Shown here: piece after piece, positions 18,196 to 27,327 of the stretch
Layout of the letters: every line of letters starts with the position of its first letter
Numbering within the stretch: the stretch's first letter is position 1
Position numbers and translations under genes: made by a program
Origin: Clostridium polynesiense
Lineage (GTDB): Bacteria > Bacillota > Clostridia > Clostridiales > Clostridiaceae
DNA: 50,106 nucleotides
Reading direction: 5' to 3'
Assembly: GCF_000820705.1 (NCBI RefSeq)
Contig: NZ_CCXI01000113.1
Span: forward strand, 1 to 50,106
Notes under the pieces: generated by a model
Database searches by the model: none
The model's input: the letters and a program-made list of their open reading frames with translations, nothing else
Told to the model about the DNA's origin: nothing

Positions 18196-19446
18196 CTATT
18201 TGATTTTTTCCTTAATAACTTCCAGAGCTTTATTGAACTGAGGATCTTCTGAACGCTTATAAACTTTTTCTCTAAGCTCATCAGGATACTTCACTTCTAT
18301 ATCCGGAGAAATTCCCTTTTGATGAATGTTCTCCCCCTTAGGAGTGTAGTATTTTGATATCGTAACCTTTAATGCAGTTCCGTCGCTTCCTGAAACCACT
18401 GACTGTACAACACCTTTTCCGAAGGTCTTAGTTCCTACTAACTCACCGGCGTCATAATCTCTTATAGCTCCGGAAACAATTTCTGAAGCGCTGGCAGTAT
18501 ATTCATTGATGAGAACCACTAAAGGAAGTCCCTGTGCTATTCCGCCTTCTGAATTCAGACGCTGTTCTTTTTTGTATTTGTCTATGGTGGAAACTATAAC
18601 TTTATCCTTTGGTATAAAGTTAGATGCTATTTCCACACTGGAGGACAATAACCCTCCGGGATTATCTCTAAGGTCCAGTATAAGACCTTTCATTCCCTTA
18701 CTCTTTAAATCCTTAAGCTTTTTATTGAAATTTTCTGTAGTATGTTCATCAAACATGCTTATAGAAATATATCCAATGTTATTATTAAGCATTTCGCTTT
18801 TTACAGTTGTCATATTAATAGTATCCCGCTTCACTGACACGTCAAAGCTGCCTTTGCTCTCACGGAACATAGTAAGCTTAACTTCCACCTTTTCATTTCC
18901 CTTCATCATGGAAACGGCTTTATCTATTTCTTTTCCTGTAACATCAATGCCATTAACCTTTAAAATAACATCTCCGGGTAATATTCCGACTTTATCTGCC
19001 GGTGAACCTTCAAAAGGAGAAATCACTGTAATCTTGTCATCTTTAACTCCTACCTGGATTCCTAAGCCTACGTATTCTCCTTCATTTTTTTCACTGAAGT
19101 CCCGAAATTCCTCTTGGTTCATAAACACCGTATAAGGATCATTTAAAGATGAGGTCATGCCTTTAATTGCGCCCTCCACTAAGAGATTGTCGTCAATAGG
19201 CCCATCATACCATTTATATAAAGCTTCTCTAATTTGAAAAAGCTTATTGAACTTTTCAACATCCTTAATATCTTCTAACCCTTTATAACCGGAAACTCCC
19301 GCTATTCCAGGCAGTGAAAAAGCAGCAACTGTACCTAAATAAAAGGAACCCAAAGCAGTGAATAGTACCAATACTACCGTTAATGCTATCCACTTCCCCC
19401 TGCCGCCTTTTCTTTTTCGGTCTTCTTGTGGTTCAAACCCATTCAT
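18196..19446 (-). CDS. carboxy-terminal processing protease, S41 family (CtpA/CtpB-like)
   Basis: About 416 residues. After a positively charged N-terminus one membrane segment (WIALTVVLVLFTALGSFYLG) exports the enzyme. A PDZ domain follows (YVGLGIQVGVKDDKITVI, DKVGILPGDVILKVNG), then the S41 core with the catalytic serine in NEYTASASEIVSGAI and the lysine in GTKTFGKGVVQSV. In Bacillus CtpB cleaves SpoIVFA to trigger sigma-K processing; CtpA-type paralogues act in envelope quality control. Position between ftsEX and minJ matches ctpB. Start 19446 fits AGGA spacing better than the ATG at 19455. Confidence 0.92.
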   Translation of the reverse strand: MNGFEPQEDRKRKGGRGKWIALTVVLVLFTALGSFYLGTVAAFSLPGIAGVSGYKGLEDIKDVEKFNKLFQIREALYKWYDGPIDDNLLVEGAIKGMTSSLNDPYTVFMNQEEFRDFSEKNEGEYVGLGIQVGVKDDKITVISPFEGSPADKVGILPGDVILKVNGIDVTGKEIDKAVSMMKGNEKVEVKLTMFRESKGSFDVSVKRDTINMTTVKSEMLNNNIGYISISMFDEHTTENFNKKLKDLKSKGMKGLILDLRDNPGGLLSSSVEIASNFIPKDKVIVSTIDKYKKEQRLNSEGGIAQGLPLVVLINEYTASASEIVSGAIRDYDAGELVGTKTFGKGVVQSVVSGSDGTALKVTISKYYTPKGENIHQKGISPDIEVKYPDELREKVYKRSEDPQFNKALEVIKEKIK

Positions 19447-19522
19447 ATAAGACATCCTTTCTTCACTGAACTATGCTACCATAGTATATTCTTGTCTTTA
19501 AAGTATATGTCTATTCTGTTAA

Positions 19523-20413
19523 TTATACAACCAAGAATTTTCTAAGTGAAATTATACTTCCAGCTGTACCTATTAATATTCCTGACAATATAAATTCCCA
19601 AAGCATAGTGGTATACACGTAAGAAGGTGCAATTAGCTGTGAAGTTATAAGCGCTGAAGTTACATTTAAATATAAATATTTATATGCAAAGTATAAAATC
19701 ACTGTGGATACAATAGCACCCACTATACCTATAACTATACCTTCTATAACGAAAGGCCATCTTATGAACCAGTCTGTTGCCCCTACAAACTTCATTATTC
19801 CTACTTCTCTTCTTCGTGAGAATACAGTTATTTTTATTGTATTTCCTATTAAGAATAAAGAAACAGCAATAAGCACTACAAATATTGCAGCTCCTACCCA
19901 CTTAACGGTATTTGCAATGGAGGAAATTTGATTTATAAGATCCTGATCATTTCCTATATCCTCTACCCCAGGAGCCTTAGCATATTTTTCTGTTATAACC
20001 TCTGCAAATTGAGGTTCTGTAAGCTTCACAATATATGAAGTTGGCAGTGGATTGGCCTTTCCTTCATAACTCTCTAAAAGATACTCTTTACCTTTTAATT
20101 CTTTTTTGAAATTTTCTAATGCCTGTTCTTTTGTCTCAAATTCTAGTCCTTTTATTCCCGGTTCTTCTCTGAGCTGTTTTTCTAAAGCATTTTTCTGATC
20201 TATTGTAATATCTTCATTAAGATAAATTCTCATTTCAACTTTTGATTCAACATCTTCAACACCTTTACCTATATTCAGTCCTGCTAAAAGAAACACTCCA
20301 AATATAAATAAAGTTGCTGTGACAGTTGCAACTGAAGCAAGGCTTATAGTCCTATTTCTCCATAAGCTTTTAAATGCATCATTTAAAAAATATTTAATGG
20401 TACTAATCCTCAT
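19523..20413 (-). CDS. ftsX: cell-division ABC-like permease FtsX
   Basis: 296 residues with four membrane helices: one near the N-terminus (ISLASVATVTATLFIFGVFL), then a large extracellular loop with the KVEMRIYLNEDI region, then three helices at the C-terminus. FtsX with FtsE activates peptidoglycan hydrolases at the membrane and, in Bacillus, influences the timing of asymmetric division. The start at 20413 overlaps the ftsE end by 11 bases and has GAGAGG upstream; a longer in-frame start at 20437 lies deep in ftsE. Confidence 0.95.
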   Translation of the reverse strand: MRISTIKYFLNDAFKSLWRNRTISLASVATVTATLFIFGVFLLAGLNIGKGVEDVESKVEMRIYLNEDITIDQKNALEKQLREEPGIKGLEFETKEQALENFKKELKGKEYLLESYEGKANPLPTSYIVKLTEPQFAEVITEKYAKAPGVEDIGNDQDLINQISSIANTVKWVGAAIFVVLIAVSLFLIGNTIKITVFSRRREVGIMKFVGATDWFIRWPFVIEGIVIGIVGAIVSTVILYFAYKYLYLNVTSALITSQLIAPSYVYTTMLWEFILSGILIGTAGSIISLRKFLVV

Positions 20414-21089
20414 ACTCGTATCTTCCTCTCTTTTCATCCCTGGTTATAGTTCCTTTTTCAATGGCTATAACTCTCTTTTTCATGGTATCAACTATATCTT
20501 TAGCGTGGGTAGCCATAAGTATTGTGGTTCCCGCTTTATTGATATCGTCAAGAAGAGCCATAATCTCCTTTGCAGTTTCGGGATCTAAATTTCCTGTTGG
20601 CTCATCTGCAATGAGTAAAGTAGGATTGTTTACAATTGCCCTGGCTAAAGAAACCCTCTGCTGTTCTCCCCCGGACAGCTCATGAGGAAAGGCCTTATAC
20701 TTATCTGAAAGACCAACTAAAGAAAGCACTGTAGGAACCCTCTTCCTTATATCTCTTGAAGATGCTCCAACCACTCTCATTGCAAAGGCAACATTTTCAT
20801 AAACACTAAGAGATGGAATAAGTCTGAAATCCTGAAAAACCATACCTACTTTTCTACGGTAGTATGGAATTTGGGATCTCTTAATAGTAGAAAGATTCAC
20901 CCCATTATTTACAATATTCCCCGAGGTAGGTTCAACTTCCTTAAGGAGCATTTTGATGAAGGTGGATTTACCTGCACCGCTTGGTCCTACAAGGAAAACA
21001 AACTCCCCACGTTCAATTTTAATATTAACGTTCCTTAAAGCATGAACGTTATTATTATAAATCTTACTTATATTTTTGAACTCGATCAT
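20403..21089 (-). CDS. ftsE: cell-division ATP-binding protein FtsE
   Basis: 228 residues, a single ABC ATPase domain. Walker A GPSGAGKSTFIKMLL at about residues 36–50, signature LSGGEQQRVSLARAI, Walker B LLIADEPTGNLD, and H-loop ATHAKD. The stretch VFQDFRLIPSLSVYENVAF is typical of FtsE. It energises FtsX, with which it overlaps. Start ATG 21089 is preceded by AAGGGG. Confidence 0.96.
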   Translation of the reverse strand: MIEFKNISKIYNNNVHALRNVNIKIERGEFVFLVGPSGAGKSTFIKMLLKEVEPTSGNIVNNGVNLSTIKRSQIPYYRRKVGMVFQDFRLIPSLSVYENVAFAMRVVGASSRDIRKRVPTVLSLVGLSDKYKAFPHELSGGEQQRVSLARAIVNNPTLLIADEPTGNLDPETAKEIMALLDDINKAGTTILMATHAKDIVDTMKKRVIAIEKGTITRDEKRGRYEYED

Positions 21090-21226
21090 TTGTACAACCC
21101 CTTACTAAAATTCACATGATTTTTAACACAAACATATTATAACATAATACGCAAATCTGTAAAATTTCTCACACCAAAGTTAATAATTAATTTTTACAAA
21201 ATTTACTGAAAAAACTGTAATAAATT

Positions 21227-21262
21227 AGGACAGATTACAAATATTGTATCCGTATCTGTCCT
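21227..21262 (-). terminator. possible weak terminator after the second yitT
   Basis: A 9-bp inverted repeat (AGGACAGAT / ATCTGTCCT) with an 18-base loop lies between the YitT stop and ftsE. The following AATTTATT is only a weak T run, so it could also be an operator or unrelated hairpin. Confidence 0.35.
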
Positions 21263-21334
21263 CTAATCTATCTTTTTACAAATTATTAATATTTAATTCA
21301 ATAAAATTTAATTAATTGTTTACAATATGTGATT

Positions 21335-22180
21335 TTAATACAGAGACTTAAACCCCTCTCCTAAAACCTCATAGGATTCGCTTATGGTTAGAAAGGCTTT
21401 AGGATCCTTTTCCTTTATATACTTTTTCAGCTTTATGAATTCTCCTCTGCCTACCACAGTATATATCATACTTGTATCCTTTTTAGTAAATCCACCCTTA
21501 CCCTCGAATATGGTACAACCTCTTTCAAGGTTAACGATTATATATTGGGAAATTTCCTCCCAATAAGCGCTTATTATGATTACTTCTTTAACGGAATTAA
21601 ATCCATCTATTATCCTGTCTATAGTAAAGCCGTTTATCATCACTGAAAGCAGCGCATATAGTCCCACATCCACTCCAAAGGTTACTGTGGCTAACAGCGT
21701 AACTATAAAGTCCACTGCCAAAAGTGACTTTCCGATATCAACATCAAAAAATTTATTAAGTATTTTAGCCAATATATCAGTACCACCGGTGGAGGCATTA
21801 GCGTTAAAAACCATGGCCATGCCTATTGCGGATATGAAGGTTCCAAATATAGCAGCAAGCATTAAATCCTTAGTAATGGCTATAGGATTCAAAAAGCTTT
21901 CTATAATCCATAGACTTAAAGATAATCCAAAAGCTGCGTAAATAGTCTTTGCTCCAAAATTACCTCCTATAAATATAAATGCTACTATAAATAATATAAG
22001 GTTCATTATAAGTACAAGGATGCTGGTATTTAAAAAAGGAAAATAATAATTTATGACTATGGCAAAGCCTGTTACTCCTCCTGCCGCTAAATCATTAGGG
22101 ATAAAGAAATACTCCACACTAAAGGCAACTAAAATTATGCCTAAGGTTATTATTAGATAATCCTTAAAATTTTTCCTCAT
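21335..22180 (-). CDS. YitT-family membrane protein (DUF161/DUF2179)
   Basis: 281 residues. Five to six membrane helices in residues 1–200 include AAGGVTGFAIVINYYFP and NANASTGGTDILAKILNKF, the YitT membrane-domain signature. A cytosolic DUF2179 domain follows (REV-type GCTIFEGKGGFTKKDTSMIY). Start has GAGAGG upstream. Members of this family are usually of unknown substrate. It follows a paralogue of the same length with a 28-base gap; the two are presumably co-transcribed. Confidence 0.9.
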   Translation of the reverse strand: MRKNFKDYLIITLGIILVAFSVEYFFIPNDLAAGGVTGFAIVINYYFPFLNTSILVLIMNLILFIVAFIFIGGNFGAKTIYAAFGLSLSLWIIESFLNPIAITKDLMLAAIFGTFISAIGMAMVFNANASTGGTDILAKILNKFFDVDIGKSLLAVDFIVTLLATVTFGVDVGLYALLSVMINGFTIDRIIDGFNSVKEVIIISAYWEEISQYIIVNLERGCTIFEGKGGFTKKDTSMIYTVVGRGEFIKLKKYIKEKDPKAFLTISESYEVLGEGFKSLY

Positions 22181-22208
22181 ATTATACCTCTCAATTTTTG
22201 ATTAAATT

Positions 22209-23054
22209 TTATATTATGTTGTTAAACCCTTCACCCATTACTTCGTGAGCTTCATTTACAGTTACAAAAGCTTTTTCATCTATTTCTCTTATGTATCTTT
22301 TCAGCCTTATAAGTTCTCTAGCACCTAAAACGCAGTATATTACCTGAGTTTCAGCGCCTGTATATCCCCCTTCTCCCTTTAAAATAGTACAGCCTCTGTC
22401 CATGTCTACCGTTATGTACTTTTTTATTTTATCTATTTTACCGCTCATTATCATAACTTCTTTACAGGAATTAAACCCGGAAATCACCTTGTTTATTACC
22501 ACTCCATTTAAAATGACAGAAAGCATTGAATAAAGACCCCTGTTTAACCCAAAAGCAACTGCGCCGGCTACTACCACGATTAAATCCACAGCCTGAACAG
22601 ACATCCCCATATTTATATTAAAATATTTATTTAATATTTTTGCAATGATATCAGTTCCTCCGCTGGAAGCATTCTGCATAAAAATAACAGCAAGACCTGC
22701 TCCTAATAAAGCAGAACCAAAAAGTGACGCCAGCATTAAATCAGAGGTAACAGCAAAAGGCTCCAGAAAATTCTCTATAAACCACATAAACGCAGAAAGA
22801 CCAAAACCTCCATAAAGGGTTTTTGCTCCAAAGGCTTTCCCTAGAGCTATCACACCGGTCAAAAACAATATTATATTCAATATAATCATTATATTAGCTG
22901 TAGACAGCATAGGAAGATAATGATTTATTACCAGGGAAAGCCCTGTAATCCCTCCTGTCGCCAGATTATTAGGTATAAAAAAGTATTCTACCGCTATAGC
23001 AATCAGTATAGAGCCTATGGTTATAAATAAATATTCTTTAAAGGCACCCTTCAT
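22209..23054 (-). CDS. YitT-family membrane protein, paralogue
   Basis: 281 residues, the same length as its downstream neighbour and aligning with it throughout: ATGGITGLSLVINHYLP, QNASSGGTDIIAKILNKYF and GCTILKGEGGYTGAETQVIYC. ATG at 23054 has AAGGGG upstream and is preferred to the TTG at 23063. It has several membrane helices plus a C-terminal DUF2179 domain. The tandem pair probably arose by duplication; whether the products form a heteromer is unknown. Confidence 0.9.
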   Translation of the reverse strand: MKGAFKEYLFITIGSILIAIAVEYFFIPNNLATGGITGLSLVINHYLPMLSTANIMIILNIILFLTGVIALGKAFGAKTLYGGFGLSAFMWFIENFLEPFAVTSDLMLASLFGSALLGAGLAVIFMQNASSGGTDIIAKILNKYFNINMGMSVQAVDLIVVVAGAVAFGLNRGLYSMLSVILNGVVINKVISGFNSCKEVMIMSGKIDKIKKYITVDMDRGCTILKGEGGYTGAETQVIYCVLGARELIRLKRYIREIDEKAFVTVNEAHEVMGEGFNNII

Positions 23055-23200
23055 TAGTAACAACCCCTTTTGTAATTTAGAATTAAAAATATAAAATTGA
23101 GATTAATTTAAAATTATAATTCATAGTCCTCTTCTATTATATATTCTCCTATATGTTACGTAAATTATTATATGTACTATTCTATAATTTATATTTAAGC

Positions 23201-23225
23201 AAAAAAAAATCGCCTAAGCGATTTT
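23201..23225 (-). terminator. intrinsic terminator of the mazEF unit
   Basis: An 8-bp stem AAAATCGC/GCGATTTT with 4-base loop overlaps the toxin stop codon and is followed on the minus strand by a run of nine T. Confidence 0.85.
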
Positions 23226-23568
23226 AATAAAGTCCTACACTGATTAAAAGTGACTTATCCACCTTTTCCATATCACTATCCGTCACATGACCTATTTTTT
23301 CCTTAAGCCTTTTTTTATCAAGAGTTCTTACTTGCTCCAAAAGCACTACAGAATCTTTATTAAGACCATATTCTTCTGAAGAGATTTCAACATGTGTTGG
23401 AAGTTTCGCCTTATTTATCTGTGAAGTTATAGCTGCAACTATCACAGTAGGGCTGTATTTATTTCCAATATCATTTTGTATTATAATTACAGGTCTTATG
23501 CCGCCCTGTTCCGATCCGATAACCGGGCTTAAATCAGCATAAAATATATCTCCTCTTTTCACTATCAT
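23224..23568 (-). CDS. ndoA: MazF/NdoA-type endoribonuclease toxin
   Basis: 114 residues from ATG 23568, nearly the length of Bacillus NdoA (116). The sequence follows NdoA closely: [55 protein letters not shown] and [17 protein letters not shown]. The family cleaves RNA at UACAU. The ribosome binding site is weak, and the start lies inside the upstream antitoxin gene (overlap of 35 bases), pointing to translational coupling that keeps the toxin below the antitoxin. An alternative ATG at 23577 would add three residues. Order alr–antitoxin–toxin is the same as in Bacillus. Confidence 0.95.
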   Translation of the reverse strand: MIVKRGDIFYADLSPVIGSEQGGIRPVIIIQNDIGNKYSPTVIVAAITSQINKAKLPTHVEISSEEYGLNKDSVVLLEQVRTLDKKRLKEKIGHVTDSDMEKVDKSLLISVGLY

Positions 23569-23830
23569 CGTCGTCATCAGACATATCACTCTCCGAAAGC
23601 CACGCCTCATATTCTATTGCTTCTTCTAATTCGAAGCAGCAACCCATTTCACAATATTTTAAATTAATAGAAGACATTTCTTCATAGGCCTTTTCTACTT
23701 GCTCAACATATTCAGCATTATTAATCTCTTCAATATATAATATTAAAGAATCATCATTTAATTGATTATTTTTTTTATATTTTCCTGTTGCTGTGGATAA
23801 ATAGTCTTGTATTTCCTTTGAATATGACAT
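23534..23830 (-). CDS. putative antitoxin of the NdoA toxin (MazE/EndoAI-like C-terminus)
   Basis: 98 residues, AGGAGG and GGTGG upstream of ATG 23830. The middle to C-terminal part ([29 protein letters not shown]) lines up with the toxin-binding tail of Bacillus EndoAI (YMEMAKINLN then an acidic helix). The N-terminal 50 residues ([20 protein letters not shown] and on) do not show the usual KISLP ribbon-helix-helix pattern. The C-terminus has an acidic run of Asp followed by EKRRYILC, encoded within the overlap with the toxin. Identity as the antitoxin rests on position, overlap and the tail similarity. Confidence 0.75.
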   Translation of the reverse strand: MSYSKEIQDYLSTATGKYKKNNQLNDDSLILYIEEINNAEYVEQVEKAYEEMSSINLKYCEMGCCFELEEAIEYEAWLSESDMSDDDDDSEKRRYILC

Positions 23831-23883
23831 AATTCCACCTTACCTCCTATGTTTACGCAGTAAAGAGCGATATGTACACTAAA

Positions 23884-23913
23884 ATTATAGTGCAATATAT
23901 GTCACTATGTCAA
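23884..23913 (-). promoter_or_regulatory. promoter of the mazEF unit
   Basis: Minus strand TTGACA (23913–23908), 18-base spacer, TATAAT (23889–23884). It lies after the alr stop's downstream side, so the toxin–antitoxin pair can be transcribed separately from alr. CACTA half-sites overlap it (23877–23881, 23888–23892 inverted, 23903–23907). Confidence 0.7.
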
Positions 23914-23952
23914 AGGATTTGTCAGGGTATTTAAAAATTTAACAAATTATGT

Positions 23953-25113
23953 TTACATATAATTTCTGACCTTAACTACATTTCCATTTTTAATATATAC
24001 TCTAGGCACCCTTTTTCCTATCATACATACAATTTCATAGTTAATGGTTCCTAGAAGCTCAGCTATATCATCAGCATCAAACTTTACATTTCCTTCTCTG
24101 CCGATTAAAATAACCTCGTCTCCTACATTAACTTCTCCAATATCCGTTACATCCACCATGCACTGGTCCATGCATATTCTTCCTACTACAGGAGCAAGTT
24201 TACCCTTTATTATCACCTTTGCTTTGTTAAACAAAAGTCTGGTATATCCGTCTGCATATCCTATAGGAAGGGTGGCTATAACACTTTCCTTTTCTGTTCT
24301 GTATTTTCTTCCATAGCTTATATACACATCCTTTTCTACCTTCTTAACATGTACTACATCTGTCTTAAGGGTTAGAACAGGTTTTAATGCAATTTTATCT
24401 TTGTGTATTTCTTCTGAAGGATAGTAGCCGAATAGAATCAATCCAGGGCGTACACATTCTAAATGAGTATCCGGTAAATCTATTACAGCTGCACTGTTTG
24501 CAATGTGGCGTTTATTAATTTTTACACCTCTTTCTATAAGAGCTGAATAGAAGGTATTAAATTTCTCCATTTGTTCATATGTATATTCTTTATCTTCTTC
24601 ATCAGCACTGGAAAAGTGGGAAAAGAGACCTGCTATTTCTATATTGGGAAGCTTGCTTATGGCATAAACCTCTTCAAGACTTTCCTTACTTGGGAGAAAG
24701 CCTATTCTTCCCATGCCTGTATCCAGTCCTATATGAATCTTTGCTGTTTTACCAAACTTCTCAGCCTCATTAGAAAGAGCTTTAGCATAATCAAAGGTAA
24801 ACACCGTCTGCTCAATATCATATTTTAATATTTCCTTTGCAAAGGTTAAAGGAGTGTAACCTAAAATCATAATGGGAGCTTTAATTCCACTCTTTCTAAG
24901 CTCCAAGGCTTCTGTAATTACTGCTACCCCAAAGCTTGTAGCTCCATTTTCCAAAAGTACAGGGGCTACGTCAATAGCTCCGTGACCGTATGCATCAGCT
25001 TTAATAATAGCCATTATTTCCTTAGTTTTTGTAACTCTTTTAATTTCTCTCATGTTATGTGCAAGATTATCAAGATTTATCTCTGCCCATACCGGCCGTA
25101 TACTTTTAAACAT
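23953..25113 (-). CDS. alr: alanine racemase
   Basis: 386 residues, PLP-dependent fold-type III racemase making D-alanine for peptidoglycan. The PLP lysine is in [19 protein letters not shown] near residue 38. The second catalytic base Tyr is in [11 protein letters not shown], and [15 protein letters not shown] is the conserved C-terminal substrate-site stretch. Start ATG has AAGGGGG upstream. It lies between a GerS-like gene and the toxin–antitoxin pair, the YdcC–alr–ndoAI–ndoA order known from Bacillus. Confidence 0.96.
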   Translation of the reverse strand: MFKSIRPVWAEINLDNLAHNMREIKRVTKTKEIMAIIKADAYGHGAIDVAPVLLENGATSFGVAVITEALELRKSGIKAPIMILGYTPLTFAKEILKYDIEQTVFTFDYAKALSNEAEKFGKTAKIHIGLDTGMGRIGFLPSKESLEEVYAISKLPNIEIAGLFSHFSSADEEDKEYTYEQMEKFNTFYSALIERGVKINKRHIANSAAVIDLPDTHLECVRPGLILFGYYPSEEIHKDKIALKPVLTLKTDVVHVKKVEKDVYISYGRKYRTEKESVIATLPIGYADGYTRLLFNKAKVIIKGKLAPVVGRICMDQCMVDVTDIGEVNVGDEVILIGREGNVKFDADDIAELLGTINYEIVCMIGKRVPRVYIKNGNVVKVRNYM

Positions 25114-25151
25114 TTCTTATCCCCCTTGTTTATCTAGCTTTCTGTTAAATG

Positions 25152-25772
25152 TCAATGTTCAAATAATGCTGCATTTAATTCTTTTTCTATTATAAAGTTG
25201 CTGTAGACAATTTCTGCTTTAATATTCCCCTTAAAGTCCAGTATACATAATTTCTCCGGAGCCTTAGTATCAGTGTTTACCTGAAGAATCCCTTTATCTA
25301 TATTTTTGTTTCCTCCCGGTATATATAATTCTATAAAAAGGTAATTTTTTCCTTCTTTATTTTCAGAATAAATTTTAACTTCTTCATTAGTATATATTAA
25401 CTCAACAAAATCTCTGAGAAAAGCCCATTTATAAAATACATCAAAATCTTCTTTTAATGTATAGCTTCTATTGCTTTTTAAATCTTTAACTATGATTGTA
25501 TCCTTGATATAGAAATATACCCTGTCTTCTCCCAGCTCCAATCTGTATCCTTTTTCTGCATCATAATATAGCCTTGCCTTTTCTTCAAACTGCCCTTTAT
25601 CGTTAATAACGAAATAATTCACATCACTGCTGTAGCAGGTAATGGTCCTTAAATAATCTACATATTCCTGAGGGGTATCTACCCTCCTCTTAAGCAGCAG
25701 GGCAAAAAGCACTGTAAGGGCAATGAATAATATTAATGATGCAATTATTATCTTTTTCTTCGTTTTTCCCAC
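25152..25772 (-). CDS. GerS/YdcC-like exported LolA-fold protein
   Basis: 206 residues. An N-terminal signal-anchor (KKIIIASLILFIALTVLFAL) is followed by a soluble domain of alternating strands, consistent with the LolA-like fold of YdcC and GerS: CYSSDVNYFVINDKGQFE, YDAEKGYRLELG, GILQVNTDTKAPEKL. Position directly before alr matches Bacillus ydcC and Clostridioides difficile gerS (next to alr2), where GerS is a lipoprotein required for cortex modification in germination. Here no lipobox Cys follows the helix, so it is membrane-anchored or cleaved. The start is GTG with only a modest ribosome binding site. Function is inferred from context. Confidence 0.65.
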   Translation of the reverse strand: MGKTKKKIIIASLILFIALTVLFALLLKRRVDTPQEYVDYLRTITCYSSDVNYFVINDKGQFEEKARLYYDAEKGYRLELGEDRVYFYIKDTIIVKDLKSNRSYTLKEDFDVFYKWAFLRDFVELIYTNEEVKIYSENKEGKNYLFIELYIPGGNKNIDKGILQVNTDTKAPEKLCILDFKGNIKAEIVYSNFIIEKELNAALFEH

Positions 25773-25823
25773 CCCTATTATTATTACCTTTAATACTATT
25801 ATTCTCTTAGGGTGGTTTTTATT

Positions 25824-27326
25824 CTATAAATTTTCCATTTCCTTCAGTGTGTATGGAAGTTCCTCTATAATATTATGGGCACTTACGCTGTATTTTAAGC
25901 AGCTTAGTTTATCTCCCGCAGCACCATGGATATAAGCTGCTGTATATGCTGATTCCAGCGGGCTTAGCCCCTGCACAGCTAATGCAGCTATAATTCCAGT
26001 AAGACAGTCTCCCATTCCTCCCGATGCCATGGCGCTGGTACCGGTAGGATTTATATAAGTGCTTATACCGTCTGTTATAACGGTATTATAACCTTTTAAT
26101 ATCACCACTACAGAATTCTTTTCTGCAAATTCTTTAGCTGTCTTTATCCTGTTTTCATTGATATAATCTATGCTTAAACCTGTAAGCCTAGACATTTCTC
26201 CAGGATGAGGAGTTATTATCACTGAAGCTTTTCTCCCTTTTAAAAGCTCCGTATTTCCTTCTAAGACATTTAAAGCGTCAGCATCTAATACTACAGTCCC
26301 AGTAGAATGGCTTAAAACCTCCTTAACCACCTCCAGGGTTTCATCATTACTGCCCATACCCGGTCCAACTGCTGCTGCATTCGCTGAAGAAATCCTCTCA
26401 ATAAGATCTTCACTTCTTTTAAAACCAAAGGTCATAGCTTCTATTACCTTTGCTGACATTACAGACTGAATATTCTTTGGACAGCATAAGGTTACAAGTC
26501 CTGCTCCGCTGCTTACCGCTGCTTCAGTAGTAATATATGCAGCACCGGTATATCCTTCACTTCCGGCAATAATGACTACCCTTCCGAAATTTCCTTTATG
26601 TGAGACTTTATCTCTCTTTGGAATGACTTTTTTAATATCCTCCAGTGAAGTTATAAACTCACCTTCATGGTACATGTCAATTACCTTACCGGGAATTCCT
26701 ATATCCTCTACTGCTATATTTCCAGTGTGTTTATGACTTTTATAGTTTATAAAGCCTTTTTTATATAATTCAAAGGTTACAGTTTTATCAGCCTTTATTG
26801 CATTTCCTTTTATTTCACCGCTGTCGCTTTCCATACCTGAAGGAATATCCACTGACAGTATATATCTGCTGTTTTCGTTCATAATGGATATCACTGATAA
26901 ATAAGGTTCCTCCAATTCTCTTGTAAGTCCTGTACCGAATACTGCATCTACCACTATATCGCTCTGCTGAAGAGAATCCTTTAATTCAGTGAAATCTTCG
27001 ACATTTGAAATTTCTTTTATTTTTAGTCCCATATTTCTTAATATATCGTAATTAATCCTGCAATCCTTTGAAAGCCTGCTGCTGTTTCCAATTAGAAACA
27101 CTTCCACAGATTTATCCAGAGCCTTTAAGTGCCTTGCTACAGCAAAGCCGTCTCCTCCGTTGTTTCCACTTCCGCACACCACTGAGAATTTATTATTTTC
27201 CTCTATGTTTAAATGCTTCATAACCTTAAGGGCAGCATTTTCCATAAGTACAATTCCAGGTATATTTAAATTTTCTATGCAGTATTTATCTATTTTTCTC
27301 AATACTTCCGATCTGCCGATTTTCAT
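25824..27326 (-). CDS. nnr: bifunctional NAD(P)H-hydrate epimerase / ADP-dependent NAD(P)H-hydrate dehydratase
   Basis: 500 residues, a fusion of the two NAD(P)HX repair enzymes. The N-terminal YjeF_N domain (about 1–215) has VVCGSGNNGGDGFAVARHL and VDAVFGTGLTREL (epimerase). The C-terminal YjeF_C/ribokinase-like domain (about 225–500) has HKGNFGRVVIIAGS, AAAVGPGMGSN, VITPHPGEMSRL and ASGGMGDCLTGIIAAL (dehydratase, ADP-binding). It repairs NAD(P)H damaged by hydration. ATG at 27326 follows the acpS stop by one base, and the ribosome binding site GGAGGG is inside acpS, so the two are coupled. Confidence 0.95.
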   Translation of the reverse strand: MKIGRSEVLRKIDKYCIENLNIPGIVLMENAALKVMKHLNIEENNKFSVVCGSGNNGGDGFAVARHLKALDKSVEVFLIGNSSRLSKDCRINYDILRNMGLKIKEISNVEDFTELKDSLQQSDIVVDAVFGTGLTRELEEPYLSVISIMNENSRYILSVDIPSGMESDSGEIKGNAIKADKTVTFELYKKGFINYKSHKHTGNIAVEDIGIPGKVIDMYHEGEFITSLEDIKKVIPKRDKVSHKGNFGRVVIIAGSEGYTGAAYITTEAAVSSGAGLVTLCCPKNIQSVMSAKVIEAMTFGFKRSEDLIERISSANAAAVGPGMGSNDETLEVVKEVLSHSTGTVVLDADALNVLEGNTELLKGRKASVIITPHPGEMSRLTGLSIDYINENRIKTAKEFAEKNSVVVILKGYNTVITDGISTYINPTGTSAMASGGMGDCLTGIIAALAVQGLSPLESAYTAAYIHGAAGDKLSCLKYSVSAHNIIEELPYTLKEMENL

Positions 27327-27327
27327 T

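Noticed and set aside
18084-18281. 65-codon minus-strand frame bridging ctp and minJ
   Set aside because: It overlaps two well-supported genes in a third frame and has no supporting motif.
18506-19135. 209-codon plus-strand frame, the longest antisense frame
   Set aside because: It mirrors the S41 protease, has no ribosome binding site, and its Ser/Leu-rich composition is what is expected from the opposite strand of a coding region.
21227-21262. Operator or RNA thermometer before ftsE
   Set aside because: The inverted repeat is over 130 bases from ftsE and more simply explained as a weak terminator of the yitT pair.
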